From contig JABTUM010000004.1 in the NCBI GenBank assembly GCA_015075375.1, positions 434,001 through 498,000 of the forward strand: 64,000 nucleotides of DNA, given 5' to 3'. Made by a program: the position numbers and the translations under genes. The notes below the pieces were generated by a model. That model saw nothing but the letters and a program-made list of their open reading frames with translations. It was not told the origin of the DNA and searched no databases. Below are positions 53,920 through 63,081 of the stretch, piece after piece (the first letter of the stretch is position 1; each line of letters starts with the position of its first letter). This DNA is from Planctomycetota bacterium. GTDB taxonomy: Bacteria; Planctomycetota; SZUA-567; H5-PLA8.

Positions 53920-55845
53920 ATGGCTCGTGCGTTCAATGTCATGCCCATGACCCGCGAAGGCACTCCGCGCTCCGAACGCGGAGCGCTGGGCGATCCGCCG
54001 CCGCGCAAAGCCACGCTCCAATCGGCTTGGCGCGAAGCGCGCGAACTGATCTGGGCGCACCGCCGCCGCATGGCGCTGGGCATGCTGATGATGGTCGCCA
54101 GCCGCCTCTGCGGACTGGTCCTGCCGGCCTCGTCCAAGTTTCTGATCGACGAAGTGGTGGGTAAGAACCGCCACGAACTCCTGCTCCCGCTCGCCCTCGC
54201 CGTCGCCGCAGCGGCGCTGATGGATGCGGTCTGCGGGCTCGTCCTCGCGCGCGTTCTGGGCCTCGCCGCGCAGCGCGCGATCACCGACATGCGCAAGCGA
54301 ATCCAGGAACACATCGTCCGCCTCCCCATCCACTATTTCGATTCCACGCAGACCGGCGTCCTGATCTCGCGCATCATGACCGACGCCGAAGGCATCCGGA
54401 ACCTCGTCGGCACGGGCCTAGTCCAACTCGTCGGCGGACTCTTCACGGCCGTCCTGGCGCTGGCGGTGCTGATGTACCTCAATTGGCAGCTCACGCTCAT
54501 CACCTTGGCCATCCTGATCCTCTTCGGCGGCGTGATGGCCGTGGGCTTCACGCGGCTGCGCCCGCTCTTCCGCGAACGCGGCAAGATCCAGGCCGAACTC
54601 ACCGGCCGCTTGGGCGAATCCCTCAGCGGCGCGCGCGTCGTCAAGGCCTACACCGCCGAAGGACGCGAGCGGCTCGTCTTTGCGCAAGGCGCCCACCGCC
54701 TCTTCCGCAACGTGGCCATGGCCGTCACCGGCATCTCGGCCATCCAAGGCTTCGCGACGCTCGTCATCGGCATCATCGGCGGCGTCCTGATTTACTTCGG
54801 CGGCGGCGCCGTGGCCGCCGGAACCATGACCCTCGGCGATTTCATCGCCTACATCTTCTTCACCGGCTTGATGGCCATACCGATCATCAACATCGCCAAC
54901 GTGGGCACGCAGATCAGCGAAGCCTTCGCCGGACTCGACCGCATCCGCGAGGTCCTCGCCATGCCGTGCGAGAACGAAGGCGACGCCCAACGCGCCGAAG
55001 TGCCCAGCGTGCGCGGCGACGTGGACTTCGAGGACGTCTGGTTCGAGTACGAGCCCGGCATGCCGGTCCTTAAAGGAGTAAGTTTCCATGCGCCCGCCGG
55101 AAGCACCACCGCGCTGGTGGGCAGCAGCGGGAGCGGCAAGAGCACCTTGATCGGCCTCGTCATGGCCTTCCACCGGCCCACGAAGGGCGCCGTGCGCGTC
55201 GACGGCCGCGACCTGTCGGGCCTGCGCCTGCGCGAATTCCGCCGCCACCTCGGCGTCGTGCTGCAGGAAAACTTCCTCTTCGACGGCACCATCGGCGAGA
55301 ACATCCGCTTCAGCCGCCCGCGCTCCAGCGACGCCGAGATGGAACGCGCCAGCAAGCTCGCGCACTGCCACGAGTTCATCTCGCGTTTCGAAAAAGGCTA
55401 CGAGACGCTCGTCGGCGAACGCGGCGTGAAGCTCAGCGGCGGCCAGCGCCAGCGCGTCGCCATCGCCCGCGCGCTTCTGGCCGAACCGCGCCTCCTGATC
55501 CTCGACGAAGCCACCAGCCACCTCGACAGCGAAAGCGAAGGCCAGATCCAGGCCGGCCTCGCCGCTCTGCGCGCCGGGCGCACCACCTTCGTCATCGCCC
55601 ACCGCCTCTCGACGATCCGCAGCGCCGACCAAATCCTGGTCCTCGAAGCCGGACAGATCGTCGAACGCGGGACGCACGCCGAACTCCTCGCCCTCAACGG
55701 GCGCTACCGCGTGCTCTACGAACAGCAGCACGCCGTAGAGAGCAACACGTTCATCAATCCGGGCGAAGAGTTCCCCGGCGAAGCCGAAAAGGCTGCCGCC
55801 TCACGCGCGGACACATCCCCCCGCCCTGCCGGACGAGACCTGTAA
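53920..55845 (+). CDS. ABC transporter with fused permease and ATPase (exporter, MsbA/lipid-type)
   Basis: A 641-residue half-transporter. The N-terminal half has six TMs (about 48-340) typical of ABC exporters; the C-terminal half has Walker A GSSGSGKST (about 405), the signature LSGGQRQR, Walker B LLILDEATSHLD and H-loop IAHRLSTI. It probably acts as a homodimer exporting lipids or small compounds. ATG 53920 is not preceded by a clear Shine-Dalgarno; ATG 53941 is a possible alternative. The last ~45 residues are a polar extension. Confidence 0.92.
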   Translation: MARAFNVMPMTREGTPRSERGALGDPPPRKATLQSAWREARELIWAHRRRMALGMLMMVASRLCGLVLPASSKFLIDEVVGKNRHELLLPLALAVAAAALMDAVCGLVLARVLGLAAQRAITDMRKRIQEHIVRLPIHYFDSTQTGVLISRIMTDAEGIRNLVGTGLVQLVGGLFTAVLALAVLMYLNWQLTLITLAILILFGGVMAVGFTRLRPLFRERGKIQAELTGRLGESLSGARVVKAYTAEGRERLVFAQGAHRLFRNVAMAVTGISAIQGFATLVIGIIGGVLIYFGGGAVAAGTMTLGDFIAYIFFTGLMAIPIINIANVGTQISEAFAGLDRIREVLAMPCENEGDAQRAEVPSVRGDVDFEDVWFEYEPGMPVLKGVSFHAPAGSTTALVGSSGSGKSTLIGLVMAFHRPTKGAVRVDGRDLSGLRLREFRRHLGVVLQENFLFDGTIGENIRFSRPRSSDAEMERASKLAHCHEFISRFEKGYETLVGERGVKLSGGQRQRVAIARALLAEPRLLILDEATSHLDSESEGQIQAGLAALRAGRTTFVIAHRLSTIRSADQILVLEAGQIVERGTHAELLALNGRYRVLYEQQHAVESNTFINPGEEFPGEAEKAAASRADTSPRPAGRDL

Positions 55846-55967
55846 CCTCCTGCCTGTCAACAGGTAAGAGATTAATACTCGACTCCTACCGCCATGTTTG
55901 CATCCCGGCCATAGGAATCTCGATGCGCCGTCTCGCGCGGGAGCGGTCCGATTATTAGAATAGAGGG

Positions 55968-57020
55968 ATGAGTGATTCGACCGCGCCGGCTGCGGCGCCA
56001 TCCGAGGCCTGGGACTTCACGGCCTTTCCGCGCGAACGCTACGGCGAACTGCGCCGCGTACCGCTCAAGTTGCGCCTGGGCTCCTTCGAAGCCGACCTCA
56101 TGGGCTGGGGCTTCATCGACGGGACCAAACCCTGGCGCAACTACCTCCACGCGCACAGCTACTTTGAAATCTGCTACGCCTTCCGCGGGCGCGGAATCTT
56201 CCGCATGCTCGGCGTCGATTACCCTGTCGCGGCCGGCGACGTCTTCATCGCCAAGCCGCGCGAAGAGCACGAGATCGTTGCCGACGAATCCGATCCGCTG
56301 GGCATCCACTTCTGGTCCTACACGCTCCTCTCCGAAGTCACGCCCTCGGCCGAAACACTGCTCAATCCGCAGACCCGCGCGCAGCACGAAGCCATCGACA
56401 AGCTGCTTCATGCGTTCATGGCCTCGAAGCGCTGGGTCAGCCGCCGCGTGCCGGGCATGGACCGCACGTTGCAGCTTCTCACCGAGGAGATTCTCCGCAG
56501 CGAGCCCGGTTACGTGGGCGTCATCGAGGGGCTGGTCAAGAAGCTCCTGCTCGATACGGCCCGCGCGGCGGTGGAGGACATCCTGCCCGGCGAAGCCGTC
56601 GCGCCCGAATCGCGCGATCCGCTGCAAGCGCTCATCGAACAGGCGCGGCGTTATATGCGCGACAACTACGGGCGCATCCAGAACGTGCACGAAATCGCCG
56701 CGCAAGTGAACCTCAGCGAACGCCACTTCACGCGCGTCTTCCACAAGGCCACGGGCCAAAGCCCGCTCGACGCGCTCACCGCGCTGCGTATGGAAGCCGC
56801 CGCGCAAAAACTCATCGACCGCCGCCTGCCCATCAAGGATATCGCCGCCCAAGTGGGCTACCCCGACGTGCGCTACTTCACCACCGTCTTCCGCAAGCAG
56901 ATGGGCCTCCCGCCCGCCCAGTTCCGAGCGCGCGGCGGTACGCGCTTCCAGGATCCGGCCCGCGACCGCCGCCAACTCCCCGGCCACGTCGTGAAAGAAC
57001 CGCCGCCCGCCCGTACATGA
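55968..57020 (+). CDS. AraC-family regulator with N-terminal cupin
   Basis: A 350-residue regulator. The cupin-like sensor spans about 30-130 (HSYFEICYAFRGRGIFRM, then PREEHEIV), and the C-terminal AraC domain has NVHEIAAQVNLSERHFTRVF and VGYPDVRYFTTVFRKQMGLPP. TAGAAT (55956-55961) lies 6 bases before ATG, so the start may be leaderless or nearly so. The gene faces two PhyH-type oxygenases and lies near the rhamnose operon, which it may control. Confidence 0.92.
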   Translation: MSDSTAPAAAPSEAWDFTAFPRERYGELRRVPLKLRLGSFEADLMGWGFIDGTKPWRNYLHAHSYFEICYAFRGRGIFRMLGVDYPVAAGDVFIAKPREEHEIVADESDPLGIHFWSYTLLSEVTPSAETLLNPQTRAQHEAIDKLLHAFMASKRWVSRRVPGMDRTLQLLTEEILRSEPGYVGVIEGLVKKLLLDTARAAVEDILPGEAVAPESRDPLQALIEQARRYMRDNYGRIQNVHEIAAQVNLSERHFTRVFHKATGQSPLDALTALRMEAAAQKLIDRRLPIKDIAAQVGYPDVRYFTTVFRKQMGLPPAQFRARGGTRFQDPARDRRQLPGHVVKEPPPART

Positions 57021-57239
57021 CGGTAGATTGATACTTGAAGGCCGAAAAACAAAACTCCCCAGACAAGCCGTTAAGTTCTTTTAAATCAAGTACTTATGAT
57101 ACATGTCCGGTTTTTAAACATCCGTGTCTGGCCGCTCTAATCCCCATCGCCACCCCCGCAAGGTATGGATAAGGGAACGGCGCGCGTGGGCGCGTCCGAA
57201 AACTCAAACGATGCGGATCGCTCGAAGGAGAGTTCATCG
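57021..57239. promoter_or_regulatory. AT-rich intergenic region before the PhyH pair
   Basis: 219 bases with AT-rich stretches; TATGAT near 57096 could be a -10 box. I could not place a convincing -35 or AraC half-sites. It probably drives the two oxygenase genes. Confidence 0.35.
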
Positions 57240-58085
57240 ATGGCCATGCTCGAAGCCACCTTGGATCGCAAGCTGCGGCACCTCACCGAGGAGCAAGTCG
57301 CGTTCTACCACGAGCACGGCTATCTCCGCATTCCCAACGTCTTTACGCCCGAAGAAATGAACGCGCTCGACCGCGACCTGATGTACCTCATCGAAACCTA
57401 CGCCACCGACGGCGCCGGCTGGACCGGACCGTGGCGCAAGGTCTACATGGACGCCGCCACCGAGAAGAAGTCCAAGCTGATTGCGATGCACGACCTCCAG
57501 TTCTTCTGCGAATCCTGGATGCGCGCCGTCACGAACGAACGCCTCTGCGATGCCATGGCCGACCTGCTCGGACCCAACGTCGAACTCCACCACAGCACCC
57601 TTCACGCCAAGCCGCCCGAGACCGGGCATCCGTTCCCGATGCACCAGGACTGGGCCTTCTACAAACACAAGGACGGCCGCTACGTCGATGTGCTCGTGCA
57701 CCTGGACGACACCTGCCATGCCAACGGCGAGATCCGCTTCATGGACGGCAGCCACAAGTTCGGCGCGCTGGAACACATCACCCAGACGCCCGACGGTCCC
57801 TGCACGCCGCACCTGCCCACCGACCAGTACAATCTGAAGGACACTGTGTCCGTGCCCGCCAAGCGCGGCGACGTGGTGGTCTTCAACATCCATACGATTC
57901 ACGGCAGCCACATCAACGTGACCGACAAAGTCCGCCGCCTCGTCCGCGTCGGCTACCGCGATCCGCAAAACGAGCAGCAGGGCGGACAGTCGCTCGGACG
58001 GCCCGGCTTGATGGTCCGCGGCAGCCGCCCCAAGGGCTCGCTCCCCGGCGCCCAGTTCACCGCGCCGAAGTTCGTCGAAGAGTAA
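57240..58085 (+). CDS. Phytanoyl-CoA dioxygenase-like (Fe/2-oxoglutarate) protein 1
   Basis: A 281-residue member of the PhyH family. Iron ligands are His135 and Asp137 (MHQDWAF) and a distal His near 218-224 (HTIHGSHIN); the 2-oxoglutarate-binding Arg is in the VRRLVRVGYRDP block. No signal peptide. The family hydroxylates many small substrates; nothing here shows which. GAAGGAG lies 9 bases before ATG. A paralogue begins 70 bases downstream. Confidence 0.9.
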   Translation: MAMLEATLDRKLRHLTEEQVAFYHEHGYLRIPNVFTPEEMNALDRDLMYLIETYATDGAGWTGPWRKVYMDAATEKKSKLIAMHDLQFFCESWMRAVTNERLCDAMADLLGPNVELHHSTLHAKPPETGHPFPMHQDWAFYKHKDGRYVDVLVHLDDTCHANGEIRFMDGSHKFGALEHITQTPDGPCTPHLPTDQYNLKDTVSVPAKRGDVVVFNIHTIHGSHINVTDKVRRLVRVGYRDPQNEQQGGQSLGRPGLMVRGSRPKGSLPGAQFTAPKFVEE

Positions 58086-58154
58086 GCATCTCGGACCTCC
58101 GCTCCGGCCCGCGCTCGACGCGCGGGCCGGAGCTTTTCATTCGAGGAGCATGCG

Positions 58155-58949
58155 ATGCCGCGCACGTTGGAGCCCGAAACGTCTACCCTTACCGAACGCT
58201 TCGAGCGCGACGGCTTCGCCTTCACACCGCCGATCCTTCCGCCGGACCTGGTGCGCCGCGCCGTCGAACGCATGGACGCGGTGATCCAAGGCGAGTACGC
58301 GACCGGCCGCGCCCCTTGCAGCCGCTGCTGGAACCCCGGCGACGATCCCCAAAAAATCTGCAAGATCGATAATGCGCAGGTCTGCGATCCCGTCATCCTG
58401 GAACTGATCTCGCATCCCGAGATCGGGCGCTGGGCCGCCGAAGCCACCGGCGCGCGAATGGTCCAGGTCTGGTCCACCCAATTGCTCTACAAGCCGCCGG
58501 GCGGTGAGACGGCCGGCAACGTCGGCTGGCACCAGGACCGCCAGTATTGGAAGTATTGGGACGGCGAAGTCTTCACGGCTTGGCTGGCGCTGTGCGACAT
58601 CGACTCCGCAATCGGCCCGGTGACGTTCGTGCGCGGGTCGCATCGCTGGGGCGAGCTTTCCGGCGGCGATTTCTTCGGCGGCGACTTGAACGTGCTGCGC
58701 GGGAAAATGACCATCCCGAACGGCGCCGCATGGGAAGAGGTCGAAGGCCTCCTGCCCGCCGGCGCGATGAGCCTGCACCACCGCCTGACCATCCACGGCA
58801 GCGGCCCCAACCGGACCCTTCGCCCGCGTCGCAGCTTCGCGCTGCATCTGCGCACCGAAAAGTCCGGCCGAGTCGCAAGCGTCCCCGACGGCGGTTACGC
58901 CTCGCATCTCGACGAGCCTGGGTATTGTCCGGTGATTTACCGTGCCTGA
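58155..58949 (+). CDS. Phytanoyl-CoA dioxygenase-like protein 2
   Basis: A 264-residue PhyH-family member. The iron motif WHQDRQYW (His/Asp) and a distal His in LHHRLTIHG, with the Arg-rich FALHLR/TLRPRRS segment for co-substrate binding. It differs from protein 1 enough to suggest a different substrate or step. GAGGAG lies 7 bases before ATG. It is convergent with lutC, 9 bases away. Confidence 0.9.
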   Translation: MPRTLEPETSTLTERFERDGFAFTPPILPPDLVRRAVERMDAVIQGEYATGRAPCSRCWNPGDDPQKICKIDNAQVCDPVILELISHPEIGRWAAEATGARMVQVWSTQLLYKPPGGETAGNVGWHQDRQYWKYWDGEVFTAWLALCDIDSAIGPVTFVRGSHRWGELSGGDFFGGDLNVLRGKMTIPNGAAWEEVEGLLPAGAMSLHHRLTIHGSGPNRTLRPRRSFALHLRTEKSGRVASVPDGGYASHLDEPGYCPVIYRA

Positions 58950-58958
58950 AGCGGTGGT

Positions 58959-59705
58959 TCAGCCCACGATCAGCGCGCAATAACGCCCAGGTCCGTGCAC
59001 CCCGATCGTCAGCGTCTGTTCGATATCGGCCGTCCGGCTCGGCCCGGTCACCAGCGTCACCGCGCGCGGCAGCGTGGTGCGGTCCAGCGCGCCGCCGGAT
59101 ACGAACAGCCCCTCGAGGTCCGGGACGATCTGCTCGGCCGTCAGCACCACCAGTTGGCCCTGGCAGAGCAGCCAGCCGCCGCGCCCGTGCCCCGCCGACG
59201 TCAGGTGCGCGATGCTCCCCGTCTCCGCGATGGCCCCCGCGCAACCGCCGATGGCCAGATCCCACGGCGCGTTCGGCTCGCGGCCGGCTTGCGCCGCCGC
59301 CGAAAGCTCCTCGCGCCAGCTACGCTCGCTCGCGCCGCCGTCGAGCACCTGAATCTTCACGCCGCGCGGCTCCAGCACCGCGCCGAGATCCAGTTCGCGC
59401 ACCAACGGATCGAGACTCACCGCAACGCCTTTGATCTGCCAGCGCTCCAGCAGCTTCCCGATCTCCACTCGCGCATCGTCCATATCCGCCGCGCGCAGGG
59501 CCAGCCCGCCGACCGTCTGCAAGCGCTCCGCGAACCGGGCGATCAGCCCCTCGCGATCCCCGGCGTCCACCGCCGGCGATACGGCCTGCGGCGCCGCCGC
59601 ATGCGGGTGCGCATGCGCGTGTCCGCCCAACCCCAGGCGCTGTTCGCGCTGGCGCCGCTCCTGCGAAGTCAGCAGCCGGTCGAGCACCTCGTCGCGCGCG
59701 CTCAT
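58959..59705 (-). CDS. lutC: L-lactate utilisation protein LutC (LUD domain)
   Basis: A 248-residue LUD-domain protein. Its core has AGAIAETGSIAHLTSAGHGRG and VHGPGRYCALIVG, the latter near the C-terminus, as in LutC. An N-terminal His-rich stretch (HAHAHPHAAAP) is unusual and may bind metal. LutC works with LutA and LutB in oxidation of L-lactate to pyruvate. The start overlaps the lutB stop (ATGA, 59702-59705). Confidence 0.9.
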   Translation of the reverse strand: MSARDEVLDRLLTSQERRQREQRLGLGGHAHAHPHAAAPQAVSPAVDAGDREGLIARFAERLQTVGGLALRAADMDDARVEIGKLLERWQIKGVAVSLDPLVRELDLGAVLEPRGVKIQVLDGGASERSWREELSAAAQAGREPNAPWDLAIGGCAGAIAETGSIAHLTSAGHGRGGWLLCQGQLVVLTAEQIVPDLEGLFVSGGALDRTTLPRAVTLVTGPSRTADIEQTLTIGVHGPGRYCALIVG

Positions 59706-61150
59706 GGTTGCGCGTCTCCCCGCCGCGCGGCCCACTGCTCCCGGAAGCTCTGCTGCGCAGGAGCCGCCAAGTCGCGGTCGCGCGTCCAATTCTTCAGCAT
59801 CGGCAGCTCGACGTTCGGCACCTGCCCGCCGCACGCCTTCGCGCGCAGCGCCCAGCGCCCCAGCCGTGTCGCGAAATTCCAGAGCCCCGGCATCCGCGCG
59901 GCCAGCGAGAAAAGCTTGAAGCTCAACGCCTCCAGGATCGGACGCTTCGCCGGAAGCCGCGATGCCTGCGTCGAACCTTCGACCACCTGGTTCCGCAGCT
60001 CCAGCAGCATGTGCGGAATCTCGATCTTCACCGGACAAACCTCGAAGCAAGCGCCGCACAGCGAACTCGCGTACGGCAGCGCCGGAGCCTGCTCCAGCCC
60101 AAGGTACTGCGGCGTGATGATCGCCCCGATCGGACCGGCATAAACCCAGCCGTAGCTGTGCCCGCCGGCCTTTTTGTAAACGGGACACGCGTTCAAGCAC
60201 GCCCCGCAGCGAATGCAGCGCAGCGAGCCGTACAGCACGTCGTCGTCGTAGATGCGCGAACGCCCATTGTCGAGCAGGATCACGTGGAACTGCTGCGGGC
60301 CTTCTTCGCCTTCGCCGGCCACGCCGGTGAGAAAGTTCGTGTAGCTCGTCAGCCGCTGCCCCGTCGCGCTGCGACCCAGCAGCTTCAGCAGCACCTGCAG
60401 GTCGTCGAAGCGCGGCACGATTTTCTCGATGCCCACCACCGCCACGTGGATCCGCGGCAGCGACGTGCACAGCGCCGCGTTGCCTTCGTTCTCGACGATC
60501 ACGATATTGCCCGTCTGAGCGACGGCGAAATTCGCGCCGCTGATGCCCATGTCGGCCACCAGGAACTTCGACCGCAGCGAGCGCCGCGCGATCGCGTTCA
60601 GCCCCGGTATGCCCGCTCCCGGCGGGTTGGTCTCGTGCAGTTCGCGCTCGAAAATCTCGGCCACCTGCTCCTTCGTCTTATGCACCGCCGGCGCGATGAT
60701 GTGCGAAGGATAGTCGTCGTCGAGCTGCAGGATGTATTCGCCCAGGTCCGTCTCGACGACTTCCAGCCCGCCTTCTTTCAGCGCATCGTTGAGGTGAATC
60801 TCCTCCGTCGCCATCGACTTCGACTTCACGATCACGCGGACGTTCTCGTTCTTGGCGATGCGCAAAACGTGCTGGTTGGCCTCTTCGGCGTCGCGCGCCC
60901 AGTGCACCCGCCCGCCGCGCGCGACGACCTGCTCTTCGAACTCCTCGAGCAGCTGCGGCAGCCGGTCCAGCGCCTCTTGCTTGATCGCGCGCCCTTGTTC
61001 GCGCAGCGCCTCGAAGTCGGGCCGCTCCGATACCGCGTGCGCGCGGTGCGAGACGAAGCGCCCCGTCGCGCCCGTCAGCGCACGTTGCAGCCGCTCGTCG
61101 TTCAGCGCCCGGTGCGCGTTCTCCTCGAAGCGGTGGGAGGTCGGATGCAT
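59702..61150 (-). CDS. lutB: L-lactate utilisation protein LutB (iron-sulfur)
   Basis: A 482-residue protein with a LUD domain (about 70-300) and two 4Fe-4S sites: CIRCGACLNACP (about 315) and CGACFEVCPVKIE (about 365). LutB carries electrons in the LutABC L-lactate oxidase complex. It follows lutA after 1 base and overlaps lutC by four. Here the operon lies downstream of a rhamnose-type enzyme that can make L-lactate. Confidence 0.94.
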   Translation of the reverse strand: MHPTSHRFEENAHRALNDERLQRALTGATGRFVSHRAHAVSERPDFEALREQGRAIKQEALDRLPQLLEEFEEQVVARGGRVHWARDAEEANQHVLRIAKNENVRVIVKSKSMATEEIHLNDALKEGGLEVVETDLGEYILQLDDDYPSHIIAPAVHKTKEQVAEIFERELHETNPPGAGIPGLNAIARRSLRSKFLVADMGISGANFAVAQTGNIVIVENEGNAALCTSLPRIHVAVVGIEKIVPRFDDLQVLLKLLGRSATGQRLTSYTNFLTGVAGEGEEGPQQFHVILLDNGRSRIYDDDVLYGSLRCIRCGACLNACPVYKKAGGHSYGWVYAGPIGAIITPQYLGLEQAPALPYASSLCGACFEVCPVKIEIPHMLLELRNQVVEGSTQASRLPAKRPILEALSFKLFSLAARMPGLWNFATRLGRWALRAKACGGQVPNVELPMLKNWTRDRDLAAPAQQSFREQWAARRGDAQP

Positions 61151-61151
61151 C

Positions 61152-61910
61152 TTAGTGTCCGGCCTCCGCGTTCGGATGCGGTACGCGCCCGGTCAACAGT
61201 TCGGCGATGTGGAACGCCTTCGCGTGCGAGCCGCGCCGCGTCAGCCCGCCGCCGATATGCAACAGGCAGCCCGCGTCGCACGCGATCACGCAATCCGCGC
61301 CGCCGGCCTCGACCGCCTTCAGCTTCTCGTCCAGCATCGCTTTCGAGAGATCGGCCATCTTGACGCTGAAGGTCCCGCCGAACCCGCAGCAGGTCTCTTC
61401 GCTTCCCGGCAGCGGGACCAGCGTCGCGCCTTTCACGTGCTCCAGCAGCTTCCGCGGCGTCTCGCGTTCGCCCAGTTCGCGCAGCAAATGGCAGCTCGCG
61501 TGATACGCGATCTTGCCCGGGTAGCGCGCGCCGACGTCCGGACGCCGCAGCTCGCGCACGATGAACTGGGTCAGTTCGAACGTCCGCGCCGTCAGCCGCG
61601 CGAGTTCCTTGAACTCTTCGCTCTCCGGCGGAAAGAGTTCCTTGAAGAAGACCTTGACCATGCTCGTGCACGAGCCCGACGGCGAAACGATCGTCTCCGC
61701 GTCCTTGAAGACGCGCAGCCAATGCCGCGCCACCTCGCGGGCCTCGGTTCGGTAGCCGGTGTTGAATGCAGGTTGGCCGCAGCAGGTCTGCTCGAGCGGC
61801 ACATGAACTTCGCAGCCGAGCTGTTCCAAAAGCTCCGCCGCGGCCCACGCCGTCTCGGTCATGACCTGATCGGCCAGGCAGGTGACGAAAAGGGTGACCC
61901 GTCGAGGCAT
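61152..61910 (-). CDS. lutA: L-lactate utilisation protein LutA (CCG domain)
   Basis: A 252-residue protein with two CCG-type iron-sulfur motifs, QTCCGQPAFNTG (about residue 42) and ETCCGFGGTFSVKM (about 172), as in GlpC-like FeS oxidoreductases. It supplies the electron-transfer part of LutABC. It begins 40 bases after DUF4432 and ends 1 base before lutB. Confidence 0.94.
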   Translation of the reverse strand: MPRRVTLFVTCLADQVMTETAWAAAELLEQLGCEVHVPLEQTCCGQPAFNTGYRTEAREVARHWLRVFKDAETIVSPSGSCTSMVKVFFKELFPPESEEFKELARLTARTFELTQFIVRELRRPDVGARYPGKIAYHASCHLLRELGERETPRKLLEHVKGATLVPLPGSEETCCGFGGTFSVKMADLSKAMLDEKLKAVEAGGADCVIACDAGCLLHIGGGLTRRGSHAKAFHIAELLTGRVPHPNAEAGH

Positions 61911-61950
61911 GCGCGCTTAGAAGATTCCGGTGGCCGTGGACGCTGCGAGG

Positions 61951-63048
61951 TTACGCGCGCCCGCCGCGTTTCGCCAGTTCGTCTTCCAGCTTGCCGATCG
62001 ACGCCTCGTCCGCCAGCGCACGGAGCTTCACGCTGAACGACTTCCGCTCGCCGGGCTTCAGCATCGTCAAGCCGCGCTGCGACCGCTCGTTCGCGCGCCC
62101 CATCACCAGGCAGTTGGCCGGTTCCAGCCCCACCGTGTACGGCCCCGCGCCCATCTGCTTCCACTCGATGAACTTCGGCAGCATCGCCGGATCGTAGTCC
62201 ACGCACAGCGCCAGGCGCTTGCCCGATCGCTCGGGGCTCACGATCGCCGTCTGCACGCGCCCCCGTGCGTCCGGAATCATCTCGTGAAAGAAAACCTGCT
62301 CCGCGTAGCCGGCCTGCGGAGCTTCGAAACGATCCCACGTCTTCAAGCCAGGCTTGGCCGTCTCGTCCCGCGGCTCGGTTTTCTTCACCGCCGCCAGCAG
62401 CCGCGCGCCGTCGTCCAGCACCGGGAAGCCCACGTTGATGTGATACAGCAGCATCAAGGCCGCTTCGGAAAAGCCTTCGTTCTCCACCGTGTCCGAAAGC
62501 TCGATCCAGTCCGCGCCCAGCGCCGTCGAGAGGGTCCGCGTCAGCGTCAGATTCGGGCCGAAAAGCCCCAGCGCCGTAACTTCGCGCATCTTTCCGCGCA
62601 GCCGAATCACGTACTCGTCGCCCTGCCACTCCTGCTCGACGGAGATCTGCTCCGCCGGCGTGTTGTTGATCCGCCCGTGAACCCCGTGCGCGAGCCCGCC
62701 GTCCTCGCACGAACCGCCCACGTTCTGCAAGCCGCAGGTGGCCAAAAGGCCGCTGAAGCTGCGCAGCCAGCCCACGCCCTGCTCCTCATATAAGGAAGGA
62801 TGCACGTCGCCGCACGGCGCGCGGAAACCCAGCGCAGCGCCGTTGAAGCTCACGCGACCCAGGTCCATGGCCCGGTCGAGCAGCACCTCGGCCTCCAGCC
62901 CGCCGCCCGTGCGCACGATCGCCGCACGGCTCCCGCGCGCCGCGCCGTCGTCGAGCACCACCCGCTCCACGCCGCAAAGCTGCGAAACGTCGCCGACGCG
63001 CCGGCGCAACTCGTCCTTCGTCCACGACCGACCGAACACCTGAGCCAT
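61951..63048 (-). CDS. DUF4432 aldose-1-epimerase-like protein
   Basis: A 365-residue protein of the galactose-mutarotase-like fold (DUF4432). Recognised blocks include LDRAMDLGRVSFNG, LAHGVHGRINNTPAEQI and LYHINVGFPVLDDG; the HGR and LYHINVG His/Glu pattern matches catalytic or sugar-binding parts. These proteins are found with rhamnose and related sugar catabolism. AAGGA lies 9 bases before ATG. It sits 33 bases after the rhamnulose-phosphate aldolase fusion and is in the same operon. Confidence 0.87.
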   Translation of the reverse strand: MAQVFGRSWTKDELRRRVGDVSQLCGVERVVLDDGAARGSRAAIVRTGGGLEAEVLLDRAMDLGRVSFNGAALGFRAPCGDVHPSLYEEQGVGWLRSFSGLLATCGLQNVGGSCEDGGLAHGVHGRINNTPAEQISVEQEWQGDEYVIRLRGKMREVTALGLFGPNLTLTRTLSTALGADWIELSDTVENEGFSEAALMLLYHINVGFPVLDDGARLLAAVKKTEPRDETAKPGLKTWDRFEAPQAGYAEQVFFHEMIPDARGRVQTAIVSPERSGKRLALCVDYDPAMLPKFIEWKQMGAGPYTVGLEPANCLVMGRANERSQRGLTMLKPGERKSFSVKLRALADEASIGKLEDELAKRGGRA

Positions 63049-63081
63049 GCCAGCGTTCCTTATTTTGTGCGCGGCGCTCGA

